From Peribacillus kribbensis DSM 17871 (GTDB lineage Bacteria; Bacillota; Bacilli; Bacillales; DSM-1321): 64,000 nt of DNA. Below the pieces are notes generated by a model. That model had not been told where the DNA came from, did no database searches, and saw only the letters and a program-made list of their open reading frames with translations. Below are positions 27,631-37,511 of the stretch, piece after piece. Positions within the stretch are counted from its first letter, which is position 1, and the number at the start of each line of letters is the position of its first letter. The position numbers and the translations under genes were made by a program. The DNA lies in contig NZ_KE387237.1 of the NCBI RefSeq assembly GCF_000430765.1, positions 110,459 through 174,458 on the forward strand, written 5' to 3'.

Positions 27631-28746
27631 ATGTCAGTAACTAAAGGTCTTGAAGGGATAGTTGCAACAACTTCATCCATCAGTTCTATCATTGATGATA
27701 CCTTAACATATGTCGGGTATGATATTGATGATCTAGCAGAAAATGCTAGTTTTGAAGAAGTGTTCTACTTATTGCTGCACCGCAGGCTTCCTACGTACAG
27801 TGAGTTAGAGGAGCTTACTGCACAGCTTGCTGAAAATTCTGCTCTTCCCGCAGAAGTGCTTCAGCACTTTAAAACGTATCCTATCCATGATGTCCACCCA
27901 ATGGCTGCCCTTCGCTCTGCTGTATCACTGCTTTCTCTTTACGATTCAGAAGCGGATGTAATGGATAAAGAAGCAAATTACCGCAAAGCAATCCGCATTC
28001 AGGCAAAAATACCTGCAATCGTTACAGCATTTTCCCGAACCAGAAAAGGCCTTGAACCTGTTGAGCCCCGCAAGGACCTCGGCTTTGCTGCGAACTTTCT
28101 TTACATGCTGAACGGTACAGAGCCTTCTTCTATTGAGGTAGAAGCGTTTAATAAAGCCCTTGTCCTTCATGCGGACCATGAATTGAATGCTTCCACCTTC
28201 ACTGCAAGGGTTTGTGTGGCAACTCTGTCTGACATTTACTCTGGGATTACTGCTGCCATCGGAGCATTAAAAGGCCCGCTGCATGGGGGAGCCAATGAAG
28301 CAGTCATGAAAATGCTGAGCGAAATCGGCACAGAGGACAATGTGGAAGACTATATCCAGGATAAGCTGAAAAACAAAGAAAAAATCATGGGCTTCGGGCA
28401 CAGGGTTTACCGTAAAGGAGATCCACGCGCAAAGCATTTGAAAGAAATGTCAGAAAAGCTGACAAAATTAACAGGACAAGCCAAGTATTATAATATGTCT
28501 GTCAAGATCGAGGAATTGGTGACTTCCCAAAAGCCTCTTCCGCCAAACGTGGATTTCTATTCCGCATCTGTTTACCACAGCCTCGGAATCGACCATGATT
28601 TGTTTACACCGATCTTTGCTGTAAGCAGGACTTCAGGCTGGATCGCCCATATCCTTGAACAGTATGACAACAACAGACTGATCCGCCCGCGTGCAGAATA
28701 TACGGGCCCGGATATGCAGAAATACATTCCAATTGAACAAAGATAA
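27631..28746 (+). CDS. citZ: Citrate synthase
   Basis: 371 residues, type II. Condenses acetyl-CoA with oxaloacetate. Active-site histidines are in GPLHGGANEAV (about 217-227) and MGFGHRVYRKGDPRA (about 252-266), the citrate synthase signature. AAGGAGAGG lies 8 bases upstream. First gene of the citZ-icd-mdh cluster. Confidence 0.97.
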   Translation: MSVTKGLEGIVATTSSISSIIDDTLTYVGYDIDDLAENASFEEVFYLLLHRRLPTYSELEELTAQLAENSALPAEVLQHFKTYPIHDVHPMAALRSAVSLLSLYDSEADVMDKEANYRKAIRIQAKIPAIVTAFSRTRKGLEPVEPRKDLGFAANFLYMLNGTEPSSIEVEAFNKALVLHADHELNASTFTARVCVATLSDIYSGITAAIGALKGPLHGGANEAVMKMLSEIGTEDNVEDYIQDKLKNKEKIMGFGHRVYRKGDPRAKHLKEMSEKLTKLTGQAKYYNMSVKIEELVTSQKPLPPNVDFYSASVYHSLGIDHDLFTPIFAVSRTSGWIAHILEQYDNNRLIRPRAEYTGPDMQKYIPIEQR

Positions 28747-28817
28747 TACAGAATAATGCGAAAAGTTTTATATATACTTAAAAATATAGTAAATTAAAAT
28801 AGTTGGAATGAATTTGC

Positions 28818-28848
28818 AAGGTTAGGCGGCTACAAGGTTCCTAACCTT
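28818..28848 (+). promoter_or_regulatory. Stem-loop between citZ and icd
   Basis: Perfect 9-bp stem AAGGTTAGG / CCTAACCTT with a 13-base loop, ending about 25 bases before the icd start. There is no T tract; it could be a processing site or 5' stabiliser that sets the icd/citZ ratio. Confidence 0.45.
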
Positions 28849-28873
28849 CGAGTTTGAATAGGAGGAGCTTTAA

Positions 28874-30145
28874 ATGACTCAAGGCCAAAAAATCACAGTA
28901 CAAAACGGAACATTGAATGTGCCTAACAATCCGGTAATTCCTTTTATCGAAGGAGATGGAATCGGTCCTGATATCTGGGCTGCTGCTTCAAGAGTGTTGG
29001 AGGCTGCAGTTGAGAAGGCATATAACGGAGAAAAGGAAATTGTGTGGAAGGAAGTACTTGCTGGTGAGAAGGCTTTTAACCAGACAGGCGAATGGCTTCC
29101 AGCAGAAACTCTTGATGTAATCCGCGAATACATAATCGCAATCAAAGGACCGCTTACAACTCCTGTAGGCGGAGGGATCCGTTCCCTGAATGTTGCGCTT
29201 CGCCAGGAACTTGATCTTTTCGTATGCCTTCGTCCGGTGCGCTACTTCGACGGTGTTCCATCACCTGTTAAACGCCCTGAGGATACCGATATGGTGATCT
29301 TCCGTGAAAACACTGAAGATATCTATGCAGGAATTGAATACAAAGAAGGATCTGACGAAGTTAAAAAGGTGATTCAATTCCTTCAGGATCAAATGGGAGT
29401 AAACAAGATCCGTTTCCCTGAGACTTCCGGAATCGGCATCAAGCCTGTTTCTAAAGAGGGTACTGAGCGCCTGGTACGCGGTGCCATTAATTATGCCCTT
29501 AAAGAAGGACGTAAGTCTGTTACCCTTGTACACAAAGGCAATATCATGAAATTCACTGAGGGAGCCTTCAAAAACTGGGGCTACGAATTGGCTGAAAAAG
29601 AATTCGGCGACAAAGTGTTCACTTGGGCGCAATATGACCGCCTTAAAGAAACTGAAGGTTCTGAAGCAGCAAACAAAGCCCAGGCAGAAGCAGAAGCTGC
29701 TGGGAAGCTGATCATCAAGGATTCTATCGCTGATATCTTCCTTCAGCAGATCCTGACCCGCCCTAAAGAGTTTGATGTGGTAGCCACTATGAACCTTAAC
29801 GGAGACTATATCTCTGATGCTCTTGCTGCACAGGTGGGCGGCATCGGAATTGCTCCCGGAGCAAACATCAACTATGAGTCAGGCCATGCGATCTTTGAAG
29901 CGACTCATGGAACTGCACCAAAGTATGCAGGACAGGATAAAGTGAATCCTTCATCCGTTTTATTGTCTGGTGTACTAATGCTTGAACACCTTGGCTGGAA
30001 TGAAGCAGCTAAGATGGTTATCAACTCTGTAGAGCAAACCATCTCGTCCAAAGTTGTAACATATGACTTTGCGCGTCTGATGGACGGAGCTACTGAAGTA
30101 AAATGCTCTGAATTTGCAGATGAGCTAATCAAAAACCTTGGCTGA
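28874..30145 (+). CDS. icd: Isocitrate dehydrogenase (NADP)
   Basis: 423 residues. Oxidative decarboxylation of isocitrate to 2-oxoglutarate. [22 protein letters not shown] holds substrate-binding Ser and Arg residues (about 104-125); the coenzyme loop [17 protein letters not shown] near 344-360 is of the NADP type. GGAGGAG 8 bases upstream. Confidence 0.97.
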   Translation: MTQGQKITVQNGTLNVPNNPVIPFIEGDGIGPDIWAAASRVLEAAVEKAYNGEKEIVWKEVLAGEKAFNQTGEWLPAETLDVIREYIIAIKGPLTTPVGGGIRSLNVALRQELDLFVCLRPVRYFDGVPSPVKRPEDTDMVIFRENTEDIYAGIEYKEGSDEVKKVIQFLQDQMGVNKIRFPETSGIGIKPVSKEGTERLVRGAINYALKEGRKSVTLVHKGNIMKFTEGAFKNWGYELAEKEFGDKVFTWAQYDRLKETEGSEAANKAQAEAEAAGKLIIKDSIADIFLQQILTRPKEFDVVATMNLNGDYISDALAAQVGGIGIAPGANINYESGHAIFEATHGTAPKYAGQDKVNPSSVLLSGVLMLEHLGWNEAAKMVINSVEQTISSKVVTYDFARLMDGATEVKCSEFADELIKNLG

Positions 30146-30218
30146 TAATATGTTTTTTGGACTTGCCGGGCTTTGCCAAACAAGTCTCTATTATATATGA
30201 GTATGGGAGGAAGATCAG

Positions 30219-31157
30219 ATGACTTTTAGACGAAAAAAGATCTCTGTAATTGGCGGAGGCTTTACCGGAGCTACGACTGCATTCCTGCTTGCCCAAAAAG
30301 AATTGGGAGATGTAGTATTAGTCGATATCCCTCAGGCTGAAAATCCCACCAAGGGCAAGGCCCTTGATATGCTGGAAGCAAGCCCTGTGCAAGGATTTGA
30401 TTCAAGCATAATAGGGACGTCCAGCTATGAGGATACGAAAGACTCGGATATTGTAATCATCACAGCTGGGATTGCCCGTAAGCCCGGCATGAGCAGGGAT
30501 GATCTGGTTCAAACCAACCAGAAAGTCATGAAGTCTGTCACAAAGGAAATCGTCCAATACTCCCCAGAATGTACGATCATTGTGTTGACAAACCCAGTTG
30601 ATGCCATGACCTATACTGTTTTCAAAGAGTCAGGGTTCCCTAAAAACCGAGTCATCGGTCAATCCGGTGTACTGGACACCGCTCGTTTCCGTACCTTTAT
30701 TGCTCAGGAACTGAATATTTCTGTAAAGGATATCACCGGTTTTGTGCTGGGCGGACACGGGGATGATATGGTTCCATTGGTTCGCTACTCTTATGCCGGT
30801 GGTATTCCGTTAAACACCTTGATTTCAAAGGAGCGCCTTGATGAGATTGTGGACCGGACCCGGAAAGGCGGAGCGGAGATTGTAAACCTTTTAGGGAATG
30901 GAAGCGCCTACTATGCACCTGCCGCTTCATTGGTTGAAATGTCAGAAGCCATTCTAAAGGACCAGCGCCGCGTCCTGCCCAGCATTGCGTACCTTGAAGG
31001 AGAATACGGATTCGAAGGAATTTATCTTGGAGTTCCAACTGTCCTTGGCGCCAATGGAATTGAACAAATTTTTGAACTAGAGCTTACTGAGGATGAAAAA
31101 GCCGCACTTCAAAAATCTGCGGGTTCCGTCAAGAATGTCATGAGTGTGCTCGCTTAG
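30219..31157 (+). CDS. mdh: Malate dehydrogenase
   Basis: 312 residues, LDH-like. NAD-binding loop [12 protein letters not shown] (about 9-20) and acidic residue in VLVDIPQ indicate NAD preference. Substrate and catalytic residues: [22 protein letters not shown] and [18 protein letters not shown] with the active histidine (about 180). GGGAGG 8 bases upstream. Confidence 0.97.
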   Translation: MTFRRKKISVIGGGFTGATTAFLLAQKELGDVVLVDIPQAENPTKGKALDMLEASPVQGFDSSIIGTSSYEDTKDSDIVIITAGIARKPGMSRDDLVQTNQKVMKSVTKEIVQYSPECTIIVLTNPVDAMTYTVFKESGFPKNRVIGQSGVLDTARFRTFIAQELNISVKDITGFVLGGHGDDMVPLVRYSYAGGIPLNTLISKERLDEIVDRTRKGGAEIVNLLGNGSAYYAPAASLVEMSEAILKDQRRVLPSIAYLEGEYGFEGIYLGVPTVLGANGIEQIFELELTEDEKAALQKSAGSVKNVMSVLA

Positions 31158-31174
31158 ACCAATTTAAGGAAGAC

Positions 31175-31206
31175 AAGACTGGCCATGCACTTCAGCCAGT
31201 CTTTTT
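31175..31206 (+). terminator. citZ-icd-mdh terminator
   Basis: Perfect 9-bp stem AAGACTGGC / GCCAGTCTT, 11-base loop and a TTTTT tail. Confidence 0.9.
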
Positions 31207-31291
31207 CACATTTTTAAATGGTTGAATCTTAATCGGGTTGGCAAAACTAGATGACAGCCATGGACATGAAAAATGGGAGGTTTTATTTTGC

Positions 31292-31765
31292 ATGCTGGGA
31301 AAGATGAGAAAGATTGGAAAAAGGATTGAAGAAATTAAACCAGGGGAAAAAATCACTATAACCGAAAAAATAGAAGATAAAGATCTGCTTCTTTACCTTG
31401 GACTGACCAATGATGCAAATCCGCTTTATATACAGCATGACTATGCATCGCAGACCAAATACGAAAAACCCATTGTACCTCCGGTCATGCTTACAGGGAT
31501 ATTGGCTTCAGCGGTGTCCAAATATCTTCCAGGGCCGGGAAGTCATCTTCTTAAACAAGAATTGGAATTTCTTCGTCCCGTCTATCATTATGCTGTCGTA
31601 ACCTTTCTCCTTGAAGTATCAGAAGTAGATGTTGAAAAGAAGACGATCTGTATCTCAGCAACTGGAGAGAATGAAAATGGTGAGAGAGTCATCCATGGAG
31701 TATTTACAGTAAGTCCCCCGGCTTATGAGCTCCAGACGGATGAAAGAACAAGGGAAAATGCCTGA
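31292..31765 (+). CDS. MaoC-like hotdog (R)-specific enoyl-CoA hydratase family protein
   Basis: 157 residues with the MaoC hotdog features: YLGLTNDANPLYIQHDYA (catalytic Asp and a substitution of the usual His by Gln) and PPVMLTGILASAVSKYLPGPGS. Family members hydrate enoyl-CoAs or act as thioesterase-like binders; the exact substrate is unknown. ATG 31292 lies 11 bases from GGGAGG, a rather long spacing; a TTG at 31238 opens the frame earlier but without a good site. Sits between mdh and phoP, a gene absent there in B. subtilis. Confidence 0.75.
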   Translation: MLGKMRKIGKRIEEIKPGEKITITEKIEDKDLLLYLGLTNDANPLYIQHDYASQTKYEKPIVPPVMLTGILASAVSKYLPGPGSHLLKQELEFLRPVYHYAVVTFLLEVSEVDVEKKTICISATGENENGERVIHGVFTVSPPAYELQTDERTRENA

Positions 31766-31943
31766 CAATCAAGAGAATATGGATGCTGCTGCCTGGTAAA
31801 AGGCAGTTTTTTTATTCTCTCTTTTTCTAAAGGATTGCGCTTTATTCATTTCAGTGAGGCGATTCCAATCTTTTTGTTCAAAATTTAAAATTTTATAAAA
31901 ACGGATCTTTTTTTTCCGGTTCCTTAAATTATAGCAATGTTCT

Positions 31944-31971
31944 TTGTTGTTTATATGGAATTGTTTATAAT
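31944..31971 (+). promoter_or_regulatory. phoPR promoter
   Basis: TTGTTG, 16-base spacer, TATAAT, giving a leader of about 50 bases. No PhoP box is obvious at this promoter. Confidence 0.55.
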
Positions 31972-32025
31972 AATAATGTAATGATGGCTCTTTGTAGGGG
32001 AATTTATTTTCTTTGGGAGGATTCT

Positions 32026-32742
32026 ATGAGCAAAAAGGTATTGGTAGTAGATGATGAGGAATCGATTATTACTCTCCTACAATATAATTTACAACAATCA
32101 GGATATGATGTGATCACCGCTATGGATGGGCGGGAAGGGCTCACAAAAGCATCAGAAGAAGAGCCGGATATGATAATTTTGGATGTGATGCTCCCAGAAA
32201 TGGATGGCATTGAAGTCTGTAAGCAGCTGAGGCAGCAAAAGATGGATGTTCCTATTTTGATGCTTACAGCAAAGGATGATGAATTCGATAAGGTGCTCGG
32301 CCTGGAGCTGGGTGCAGATGATTATATGACGAAGCCTTTCAGCCCAAGGGAAGTCATTGCGAGGATCAAGGCAATTCTCCGCAGGACCCAGGTGCAGAAG
32401 GAAGCACTCGAACAGGATTCCGGAGATGGAGAACTTTTAAAATTGGGGGATTTGAAAGTATATCCAGAACGCTACGAGGCCTACTTTGAGGGAAATCAGC
32501 TGGAGCTGACTCCGAAGGAATTTGAACTCCTTTTATATCTTGCCAGGAATAAAGGACGTGTTCTGACAAGGGACCAGCTGCTCAGTGCCGTTTGGAATTA
32601 TGATTTTGCAGGCGATACCAGGATTGTCGACGTGCATATCAGTCATCTCCGTGAAAAAATAGAAACAAATACCAAAAAGCCGGTATATATCAAAACCATC
32701 AGGGGGCTTGGGTATAAGCTTGAGGAGCCGAAAGCGGAATGA
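32026..32742 (+). CDS. phoP: Phosphate response regulator PhoP
   Basis: 238 residues, OmpR/PhoB type. Receiver domain 1-120 with phospho-acceptor D53 (ILDVMLPEMDG), acidic pocket VVDDEES and conserved K in MTKPFSPRE; winged-helix DNA-binding domain from about 140. Activates or represses phosphate-starvation genes at TT(A/T)ACA repeats. GGGAGG is 5 bases before ATG 32026. The stop overlaps phoR by 4 bases (ATGA). Confidence 0.95.
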   Translation: MSKKVLVVDDEESIITLLQYNLQQSGYDVITAMDGREGLTKASEEEPDMIILDVMLPEMDGIEVCKQLRQQKMDVPILMLTAKDDEFDKVLGLELGADDYMTKPFSPREVIARIKAILRRTQVQKEALEQDSGDGELLKLGDLKVYPERYEAYFEGNQLELTPKEFELLLYLARNKGRVLTRDQLLSAVWNYDFAGDTRIVDVHISHLREKIETNTKKPVYIKTIRGLGYKLEEPKAE

Positions 32743-34517
32743 GTAACTTCCGCTCAGGGCTTTTTTTTGCTCTCGTATCGCTGCTCCTGGCTGTGTTCCT
32801 GAGTCTGGGTTTGGTTCTGGGAGGGCTTTTTAAAAATAATTATAATACGACCTATAATGATCGTCTGCAAAAGGAAACGGAATTTGTCTCTAGCTATATT
32901 GATGAAAAAGGTGGAGCTGAAAATGCGATTAAGAGCGGCAAAATCAATAAGCTGAAGGACATTCTGGGTTCTAATATTACGATTGTAGACGAAAATAAAC
33001 ATATTACTTACAGTACTCCTTTTGACAATGGAAAGGATGATAATCGGCATACAGAAACGATTGAACGCATCGTTACTGAAAAGATCGGCAAAAAGCAGCA
33101 GGAGGGCTACGAGGTCATAGAAGGGCGGAATAATCAGCATTATTACTGGGCGAGACTTGGTTCAAGCGGTTCCTGGGAGGGATTCGTCATTCTGAGCAAT
33201 GAGATGGATCTCATAAACCAGGCTAACCAGAAAATGTGGCTTATTCTTGCATTCAGCCTTGGGACAGCCTTAATTGTCATTCTGCTTCTGGCCTCGAGGA
33301 TAACAGTCCGTTACACAAAGCCGATTGAAAGCGCAACAAGGGCTGCAATCGAGCTTGCCAAAGGGAATTATAAAGTAAGGACCTACGAGGAGGATTCGGA
33401 TGAAACCGGTATGCTCAGCAGTTCTATTAATATCCTTGCGAGAAATCTTCAAGAAATGGAACAGCTGAGGGAAATGCAGCAGGACAGGCTCGGCACTCTT
33501 GTGGAAAACATGGGAAGCGGTGTTTTGCTGATCGACAGCCGGGGATACATTACATTAATTAATAAAACGTATCGAGATCTCTTCGGCGTAGATCCCTCCT
33601 ATTTCCTATACAGATTATATTATGAAGTGATTCAGCATAAAGATGTGATCGGGATGATCGAAAATATCTTCATGACGGAACACAGCATAAAAAAGCAGCT
33701 CGTTCTGCCCTTAAAACTGGAAAGGAAGTACTTTGAAGTCTTTGGCGCACCTATAATCGGGAATCAGGATGAATGGAAAGGCATTCTGCTGGTTTTTCAT
33801 GATATCACTGAACTAAAAAAGCTGGAACAGATGAGGAAGGACTTTGTGGCGAACGTTTCCCATGAGCTGAAGACTCCGATTACTTCTATTAAAGGATTTA
33901 CGGAGACCATTCTCGATGGGGCCATAAACGATGAAAAATCACTGAGTCATTTTTTATCCATCATCCAAAAAGAAAGTGACAGGATGGAACATTTGATACA
34001 GGAGCTCCTTGAATTATCCAAGATTGAACAGCAGGGCTTTTCCATGTCCATCCAGAAAATCGACCTGGCAAAATTATCGCTTGAGACTCTGCCCATCTTT
34101 GAACAGCGTGCTCAGGAGAAAAGGATCCAGCTGTCCTCCAAGGTGCCTGATGCTCCTGTCTATATAGAAGGAGACACATACAGGATCAAGCAGGTCCTGA
34201 TCAATCTTATCAGCAATGCAATAGCGTATACGCCGGCAGGAGGCGCTGTTTATGTAGAGATTATGGACAGCGGTGAAACAGCTCAGCTCAAAGTTGGAGA
34301 TACGGGGATTGGGATTGCAAAAGAAGAGCTTCCCAGAATATTTGAGCGCTTCTATCGGGTTGATAGGGCCAGGAGCAGGAATTCAGGGGGAACCGGACTG
34401 GGCCTGGCGATTGTAAAGCATCTGGTAGAAGCACACAAAGGACATCTTCATGTTGAGAGTGAGCCAGGAAAAGGGACAGTGTTTTTTGTTGAATTCAATA
34501 CGAGATTCAAGTATTAA
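32739..34517 (+). CDS. phoR: Phosphate sensor histidine kinase PhoR
   Basis: 592 residues. Two membrane helices (about 7-29 and 165-187) frame an extracytoplasmic PAS-like domain; then HAMP, cytoplasmic PAS (about 255-350), HisKA with the phospho-accepting His in VSHELKTPITSIKGFTE (about 373) and HATPase with NLISNAIAYTP, DTGIGIAKEELPRIFERFYR and GGTGLGLAIVKH. Translationally coupled to phoP. Confidence 0.95.
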   Translation: MSNFRSGLFFALVSLLLAVFLSLGLVLGGLFKNNYNTTYNDRLQKETEFVSSYIDEKGGAENAIKSGKINKLKDILGSNITIVDENKHITYSTPFDNGKDDNRHTETIERIVTEKIGKKQQEGYEVIEGRNNQHYYWARLGSSGSWEGFVILSNEMDLINQANQKMWLILAFSLGTALIVILLLASRITVRYTKPIESATRAAIELAKGNYKVRTYEEDSDETGMLSSSINILARNLQEMEQLREMQQDRLGTLVENMGSGVLLIDSRGYITLINKTYRDLFGVDPSYFLYRLYYEVIQHKDVIGMIENIFMTEHSIKKQLVLPLKLERKYFEVFGAPIIGNQDEWKGILLVFHDITELKKLEQMRKDFVANVSHELKTPITSIKGFTETILDGAINDEKSLSHFLSIIQKESDRMEHLIQELLELSKIEQQGFSMSIQKIDLAKLSLETLPIFEQRAQEKRIQLSSKVPDAPVYIEGDTYRIKQVLINLISNAIAYTPAGGAVYVEIMDSGETAQLKVGDTGIGIAKEELPRIFERFYRVDRARSRNSGGTGLGLAIVKHLVEAHKGHLHVESEPGKGTVFFVEFNTRFKY

Positions 34518-34549
34518 ATGAAGAATGAATTTCTCCGCGGAGAAGGGGC

Positions 34550-34606
34550 TTTACATTTCTTTAACAAATCTCATGCTTTTCATTTACATAGAGATGATAG
34601 TATAAA
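34550..34606 (+). promoter_or_regulatory. PhoP-box promoter downstream of phoR
   Basis: TTTACA-N5-TTAACA-N5-CATGCT-N5-TTTACA: four hexamers exactly 11 bp apart, three of which fit the PhoP consensus TT(A/T)ACA. A -10 element TATAAA follows 12 bases later, the arrangement of PhoP-activated promoters in B. subtilis. It does not precede an evident gene; a terminator lies about 50 bases downstream. Confidence 0.6.
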
Positions 34607-34612
34607 AAATGA

Positions 34613-34676
34613 AAGACCCCTTCATCCAAGGAGCCATTAGAAAAAGCGAAAACTACCCCGTTTTCGCTTTTTCGCT
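34613..34676 (+). ncRNA. Putative short PhoP-dependent transcript
   Basis: Inferred RNA of about 60 bases from the promoter above to the terminator. It has an AAGGAG at 34629-34634 but no start codon follows within range, so it does not look translated. It may be a small RNA or simply an attenuated leader. Existence is inferred only. Confidence 0.35.
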
Positions 34677-34677
34677 T
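34641..34677. terminator. Terminator after phoR
   Basis: Perfect 13-bp stem AAAAAGCGAAAAC / GTTTTCGCTTTTT with a 6-base loop; A and T flanks allow function on either strand. Confidence 0.85.
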
Positions 34678-34743
34678 TTACCGCCGTTGTTTTTCTTTCT
34701 TCATCATCTCATGATAGAATGAAGAAGGAAACATACGGCTTTT

Positions 34744-34772
34744 TTGATATAAGGCTTTTATTAACATATAGA
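34744..34772 (+). promoter_or_regulatory. Candidate polA promoter
   Basis: TTGATA, 17-base spacer, TATAGA, about 100 bases before polA. Confidence 0.45.
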
Positions 34773-34869
34773 GTTTATAGCAGTTATTTTCATTGCAAAA
34801 CATACTAAGAACAGCATTCTATTGATAACACCTTATATAGCAATCGCAGCCTTTAAAGGAGGAATCATT

Positions 34870-37497
34870 TTGGACAAAAAGCTGGTATTGATAGATGGTA
34901 ACAGCATTGCTTACAGGGCCTTTTTTGCCCTGCCGCTCCTGAATAATGACAAGGGAGTCCATACCAATGCCATCTATGGATTTACAATGATGCTTTCGAG
35001 GATTTTGGAGGAAGAAAGGCCTACCCATATTCTCGTGGCATTCGATGCCGGAAAAACGACATTCAGGCATGCAACGTTCACCGAATATAAAGGAGGAAGA
35101 CAGAAAACACCTCCTGAATTATCGGAACAGTTCCCTTTTATCAGAGAGCTGCTGGATGCCTATAAAATTTCCAGATATGAGCTTGAAAACTATGAAGCGG
35201 ATGATATCATCGGGACCTTAAGCCTCCAGGCTGAAAATAACGGCTTTGAAGTAAAAGTCATTTCTGGGGACAAGGACCTTACCCAGCTGGCTTCTGAAAA
35301 AACGACAGTCAGCATTACCAGGAAGGGCATCACAGAAATCGAGGAATATACTCCTGCACATATCCAGGACAAGTATGGAATTTCTGCAGAGCAAATCATC
35401 GATTTGAAAGGCCTTATGGGAGATGCTTCAGATAATATTCCCGGAATTCCCGGTGTCGGAGAAAAAACTGCATTGAAGCTGCTCCACGAATTCAAGACCG
35501 TTGAAAACGTAATTGCTTCCGTCTCGGAAGTGAGCGGGAAAAAGCTGCAGGAAAAGATCGAAGCAAACAAAGAAATGGCCATAGTTTCCAAGGAGCTGGC
35601 CACCATCACGAGGGAAGCCCCCGTCGAGGTTAAGCTTGAAGATATCAGCTACAGCGGTCCTGACCAGCAAAAGCTGATTGGTATATACAAAGAGCTCGGC
35701 TTTAATTCACTCCTTGATAAGATGGATACGGCGGAAACGGAAGACATTGAGCTTCAGGATCTTGAGGTTACCCAGCTGACTGAAGTGACAGAAGACATCT
35801 TTGCGGATGAAAATACTCTGTACATTGAAATATTAGATGATAATTATATAAAAAATGATATGGTCGGAATTTCTTTGCTCAATGAAAGGGGAAGCTTTTT
35901 CATCCCGGCTGATGTGGCGTTCGCGTCCAAGGAATTTAAAGCATTCGCAGAAGATCATAAGAAAAAGAAAGCCGTGTATGATGCGAAAATGTCCATCGTA
36001 AGCCTGGGGATTAAAGGGGTCAGCCTCAATGGAATCACGTTCGATCTTCTGATCGCTTCCTATATTCTGAATCCTGCGGAAAGCTCAGTGGATATTGCGG
36101 ATATTGCCAAGCGTCATTATTATACGCAGATTCAGTCGGATGAATCCTTCTATGGCAAGGGAGCTAAAAGAAAGGTGCCTGAAACAGCCGAACTGTCCCT
36201 GCACCTGGCCAGAAAGGCGAAGGCGATTGATTCTTTAAAAGAAAATATTCTCGAAAAGCTTAGAGAGAACAGCCAATATCGGCTGTTTAAAGAGCTTGAG
36301 CTTCCATTGTCCTTTATCTTGGCCGAAATGGAGCTTCAGGGAGTGAAGATTGATATTCCGCGCCTGAAGGAAATGGGGGCTGAAATATCCAACCGTCTTA
36401 AAGCGATAGAAGAGAAGATATTTGAACTCGCAGGGGAAGCCTTTAACATCAATTCCCCTAAACAGCTGGGAGTCATTCTTTTTGAAAAGCTCCAGCTGCC
36501 TTCTGTCAAAAAAACGAAAACGGGATACAGTACATCAGCTGATGTGCTGGAAAAGCTTGAACAGGAGCATGAGATTGTCCGGGAAATATTGCATTACAGA
36601 CAGCTCGGGAAAATTCAATCGACGTACATTGAAGGGCTCCTGAAGGTAGCAGATCCCAAAACGGATAAGGTCCATACCCGGTTTAACCAGACCCTTACCC
36701 AGACAGGGCGGCTCAGCTCGACCGATCCGAACCTTCAGAACATCCCGATCCGCCTGGAGGAGGGAAGAAAGCTCAGGCAGGCATTTATTCCTTCAGAAAT
36801 GGGCTGGATCATGTTTGCCGCCGATTATTCCCAGATTGAACTGAGGGTGCTTGCCCATATCTCACGGGACGAAGGATTAAGTGCGGCCTTCCACCATGGC
36901 ATGGATGTCCATACTAAGACGGCCATGGATGTTTTTCATGTTTCGGAGGAAGAAGTAACTTCGAATATGAGGCGCCATGCAAAAGCGGTCAACTTTGGGA
37001 TCGTCTATGGAATCAGTGATTATGGCCTTTCCCAAAGTCTCGGCATTACCCGAAAAGAAGCGGGACAGTTCATTGAGCGCTACCTGGACAGCTATCCAAG
37101 GGTCAAAGAGTACATGTCAGAGAGCATTCTCGAAGCAAAGGAAAAGGGCTATGTATCCACCCTGCTGCAGAGAAGAAGATATATTCCTGAAATAACGAGC
37201 CGGAATTTCAATATTCGAAGCTTTGCGGAGAGAACTGCAATGAATACACCTATACAGGGAAGTGCGGCCGATATCATCAAGAAAGCCATGATTAATATGA
37301 GTGAACGGCTGAAGGAAGAAAAGCTGCAGGCCAGGCTGCTCCTCCAGGTGCACGATGAATTGATCTTTGAAGCTCCCAAGGAGGAGCTTGAAATCCTGAT
37401 GAGGATCGTGCCTGAGGAAATGGAAAATGCAGTCGAACTGGATGTGCCGCTAAAGGTTGATTATGCATATGGGCCGACATGGTTTGATGCGAAGTAA
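34870..37497 (+). CDS. polA: DNA polymerase I
   Basis: 875 residues. Order: 5'-nuclease (about 1-290, LIDGNSIAYRAFFALP at the start), inactive 3'-5' exonuclease-like domain (about 305-465) and family A polymerase. Motif A is MFAADYSQIELRVLAHISRDEGL (about 647-669) and motif C QVHDELIFEAP (about 825-835). The exonuclease site has YIEILDD where active enzymes have a DxE pair, so proofreading is lost, as in Bst polymerase. TTG start with AAAGGAGG 8 bases upstream; first gene of polA-mutM-ytaF-coaE. Confidence 0.96.
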   Translation: MDKKLVLIDGNSIAYRAFFALPLLNNDKGVHTNAIYGFTMMLSRILEEERPTHILVAFDAGKTTFRHATFTEYKGGRQKTPPELSEQFPFIRELLDAYKISRYELENYEADDIIGTLSLQAENNGFEVKVISGDKDLTQLASEKTTVSITRKGITEIEEYTPAHIQDKYGISAEQIIDLKGLMGDASDNIPGIPGVGEKTALKLLHEFKTVENVIASVSEVSGKKLQEKIEANKEMAIVSKELATITREAPVEVKLEDISYSGPDQQKLIGIYKELGFNSLLDKMDTAETEDIELQDLEVTQLTEVTEDIFADENTLYIEILDDNYIKNDMVGISLLNERGSFFIPADVAFASKEFKAFAEDHKKKKAVYDAKMSIVSLGIKGVSLNGITFDLLIASYILNPAESSVDIADIAKRHYYTQIQSDESFYGKGAKRKVPETAELSLHLARKAKAIDSLKENILEKLRENSQYRLFKELELPLSFILAEMELQGVKIDIPRLKEMGAEISNRLKAIEEKIFELAGEAFNINSPKQLGVILFEKLQLPSVKKTKTGYSTSADVLEKLEQEHEIVREILHYRQLGKIQSTYIEGLLKVADPKTDKVHTRFNQTLTQTGRLSSTDPNLQNIPIRLEEGRKLRQAFIPSEMGWIMFAADYSQIELRVLAHISRDEGLSAAFHHGMDVHTKTAMDVFHVSEEEVTSNMRRHAKAVNFGIVYGISDYGLSQSLGITRKEAGQFIERYLDSYPRVKEYMSESILEAKEKGYVSTLLQRRRYIPEITSRNFNIRSFAERTAMNTPIQGSAADIIKKAMINMSERLKEEKLQARLLLQVHDELIFEAPKEELEILMRIVPEEMENAVELDVPLKVDYAYGPTWFDAK

Positions 37498-37511
37498 GGA
37501 GGATATGAGGG

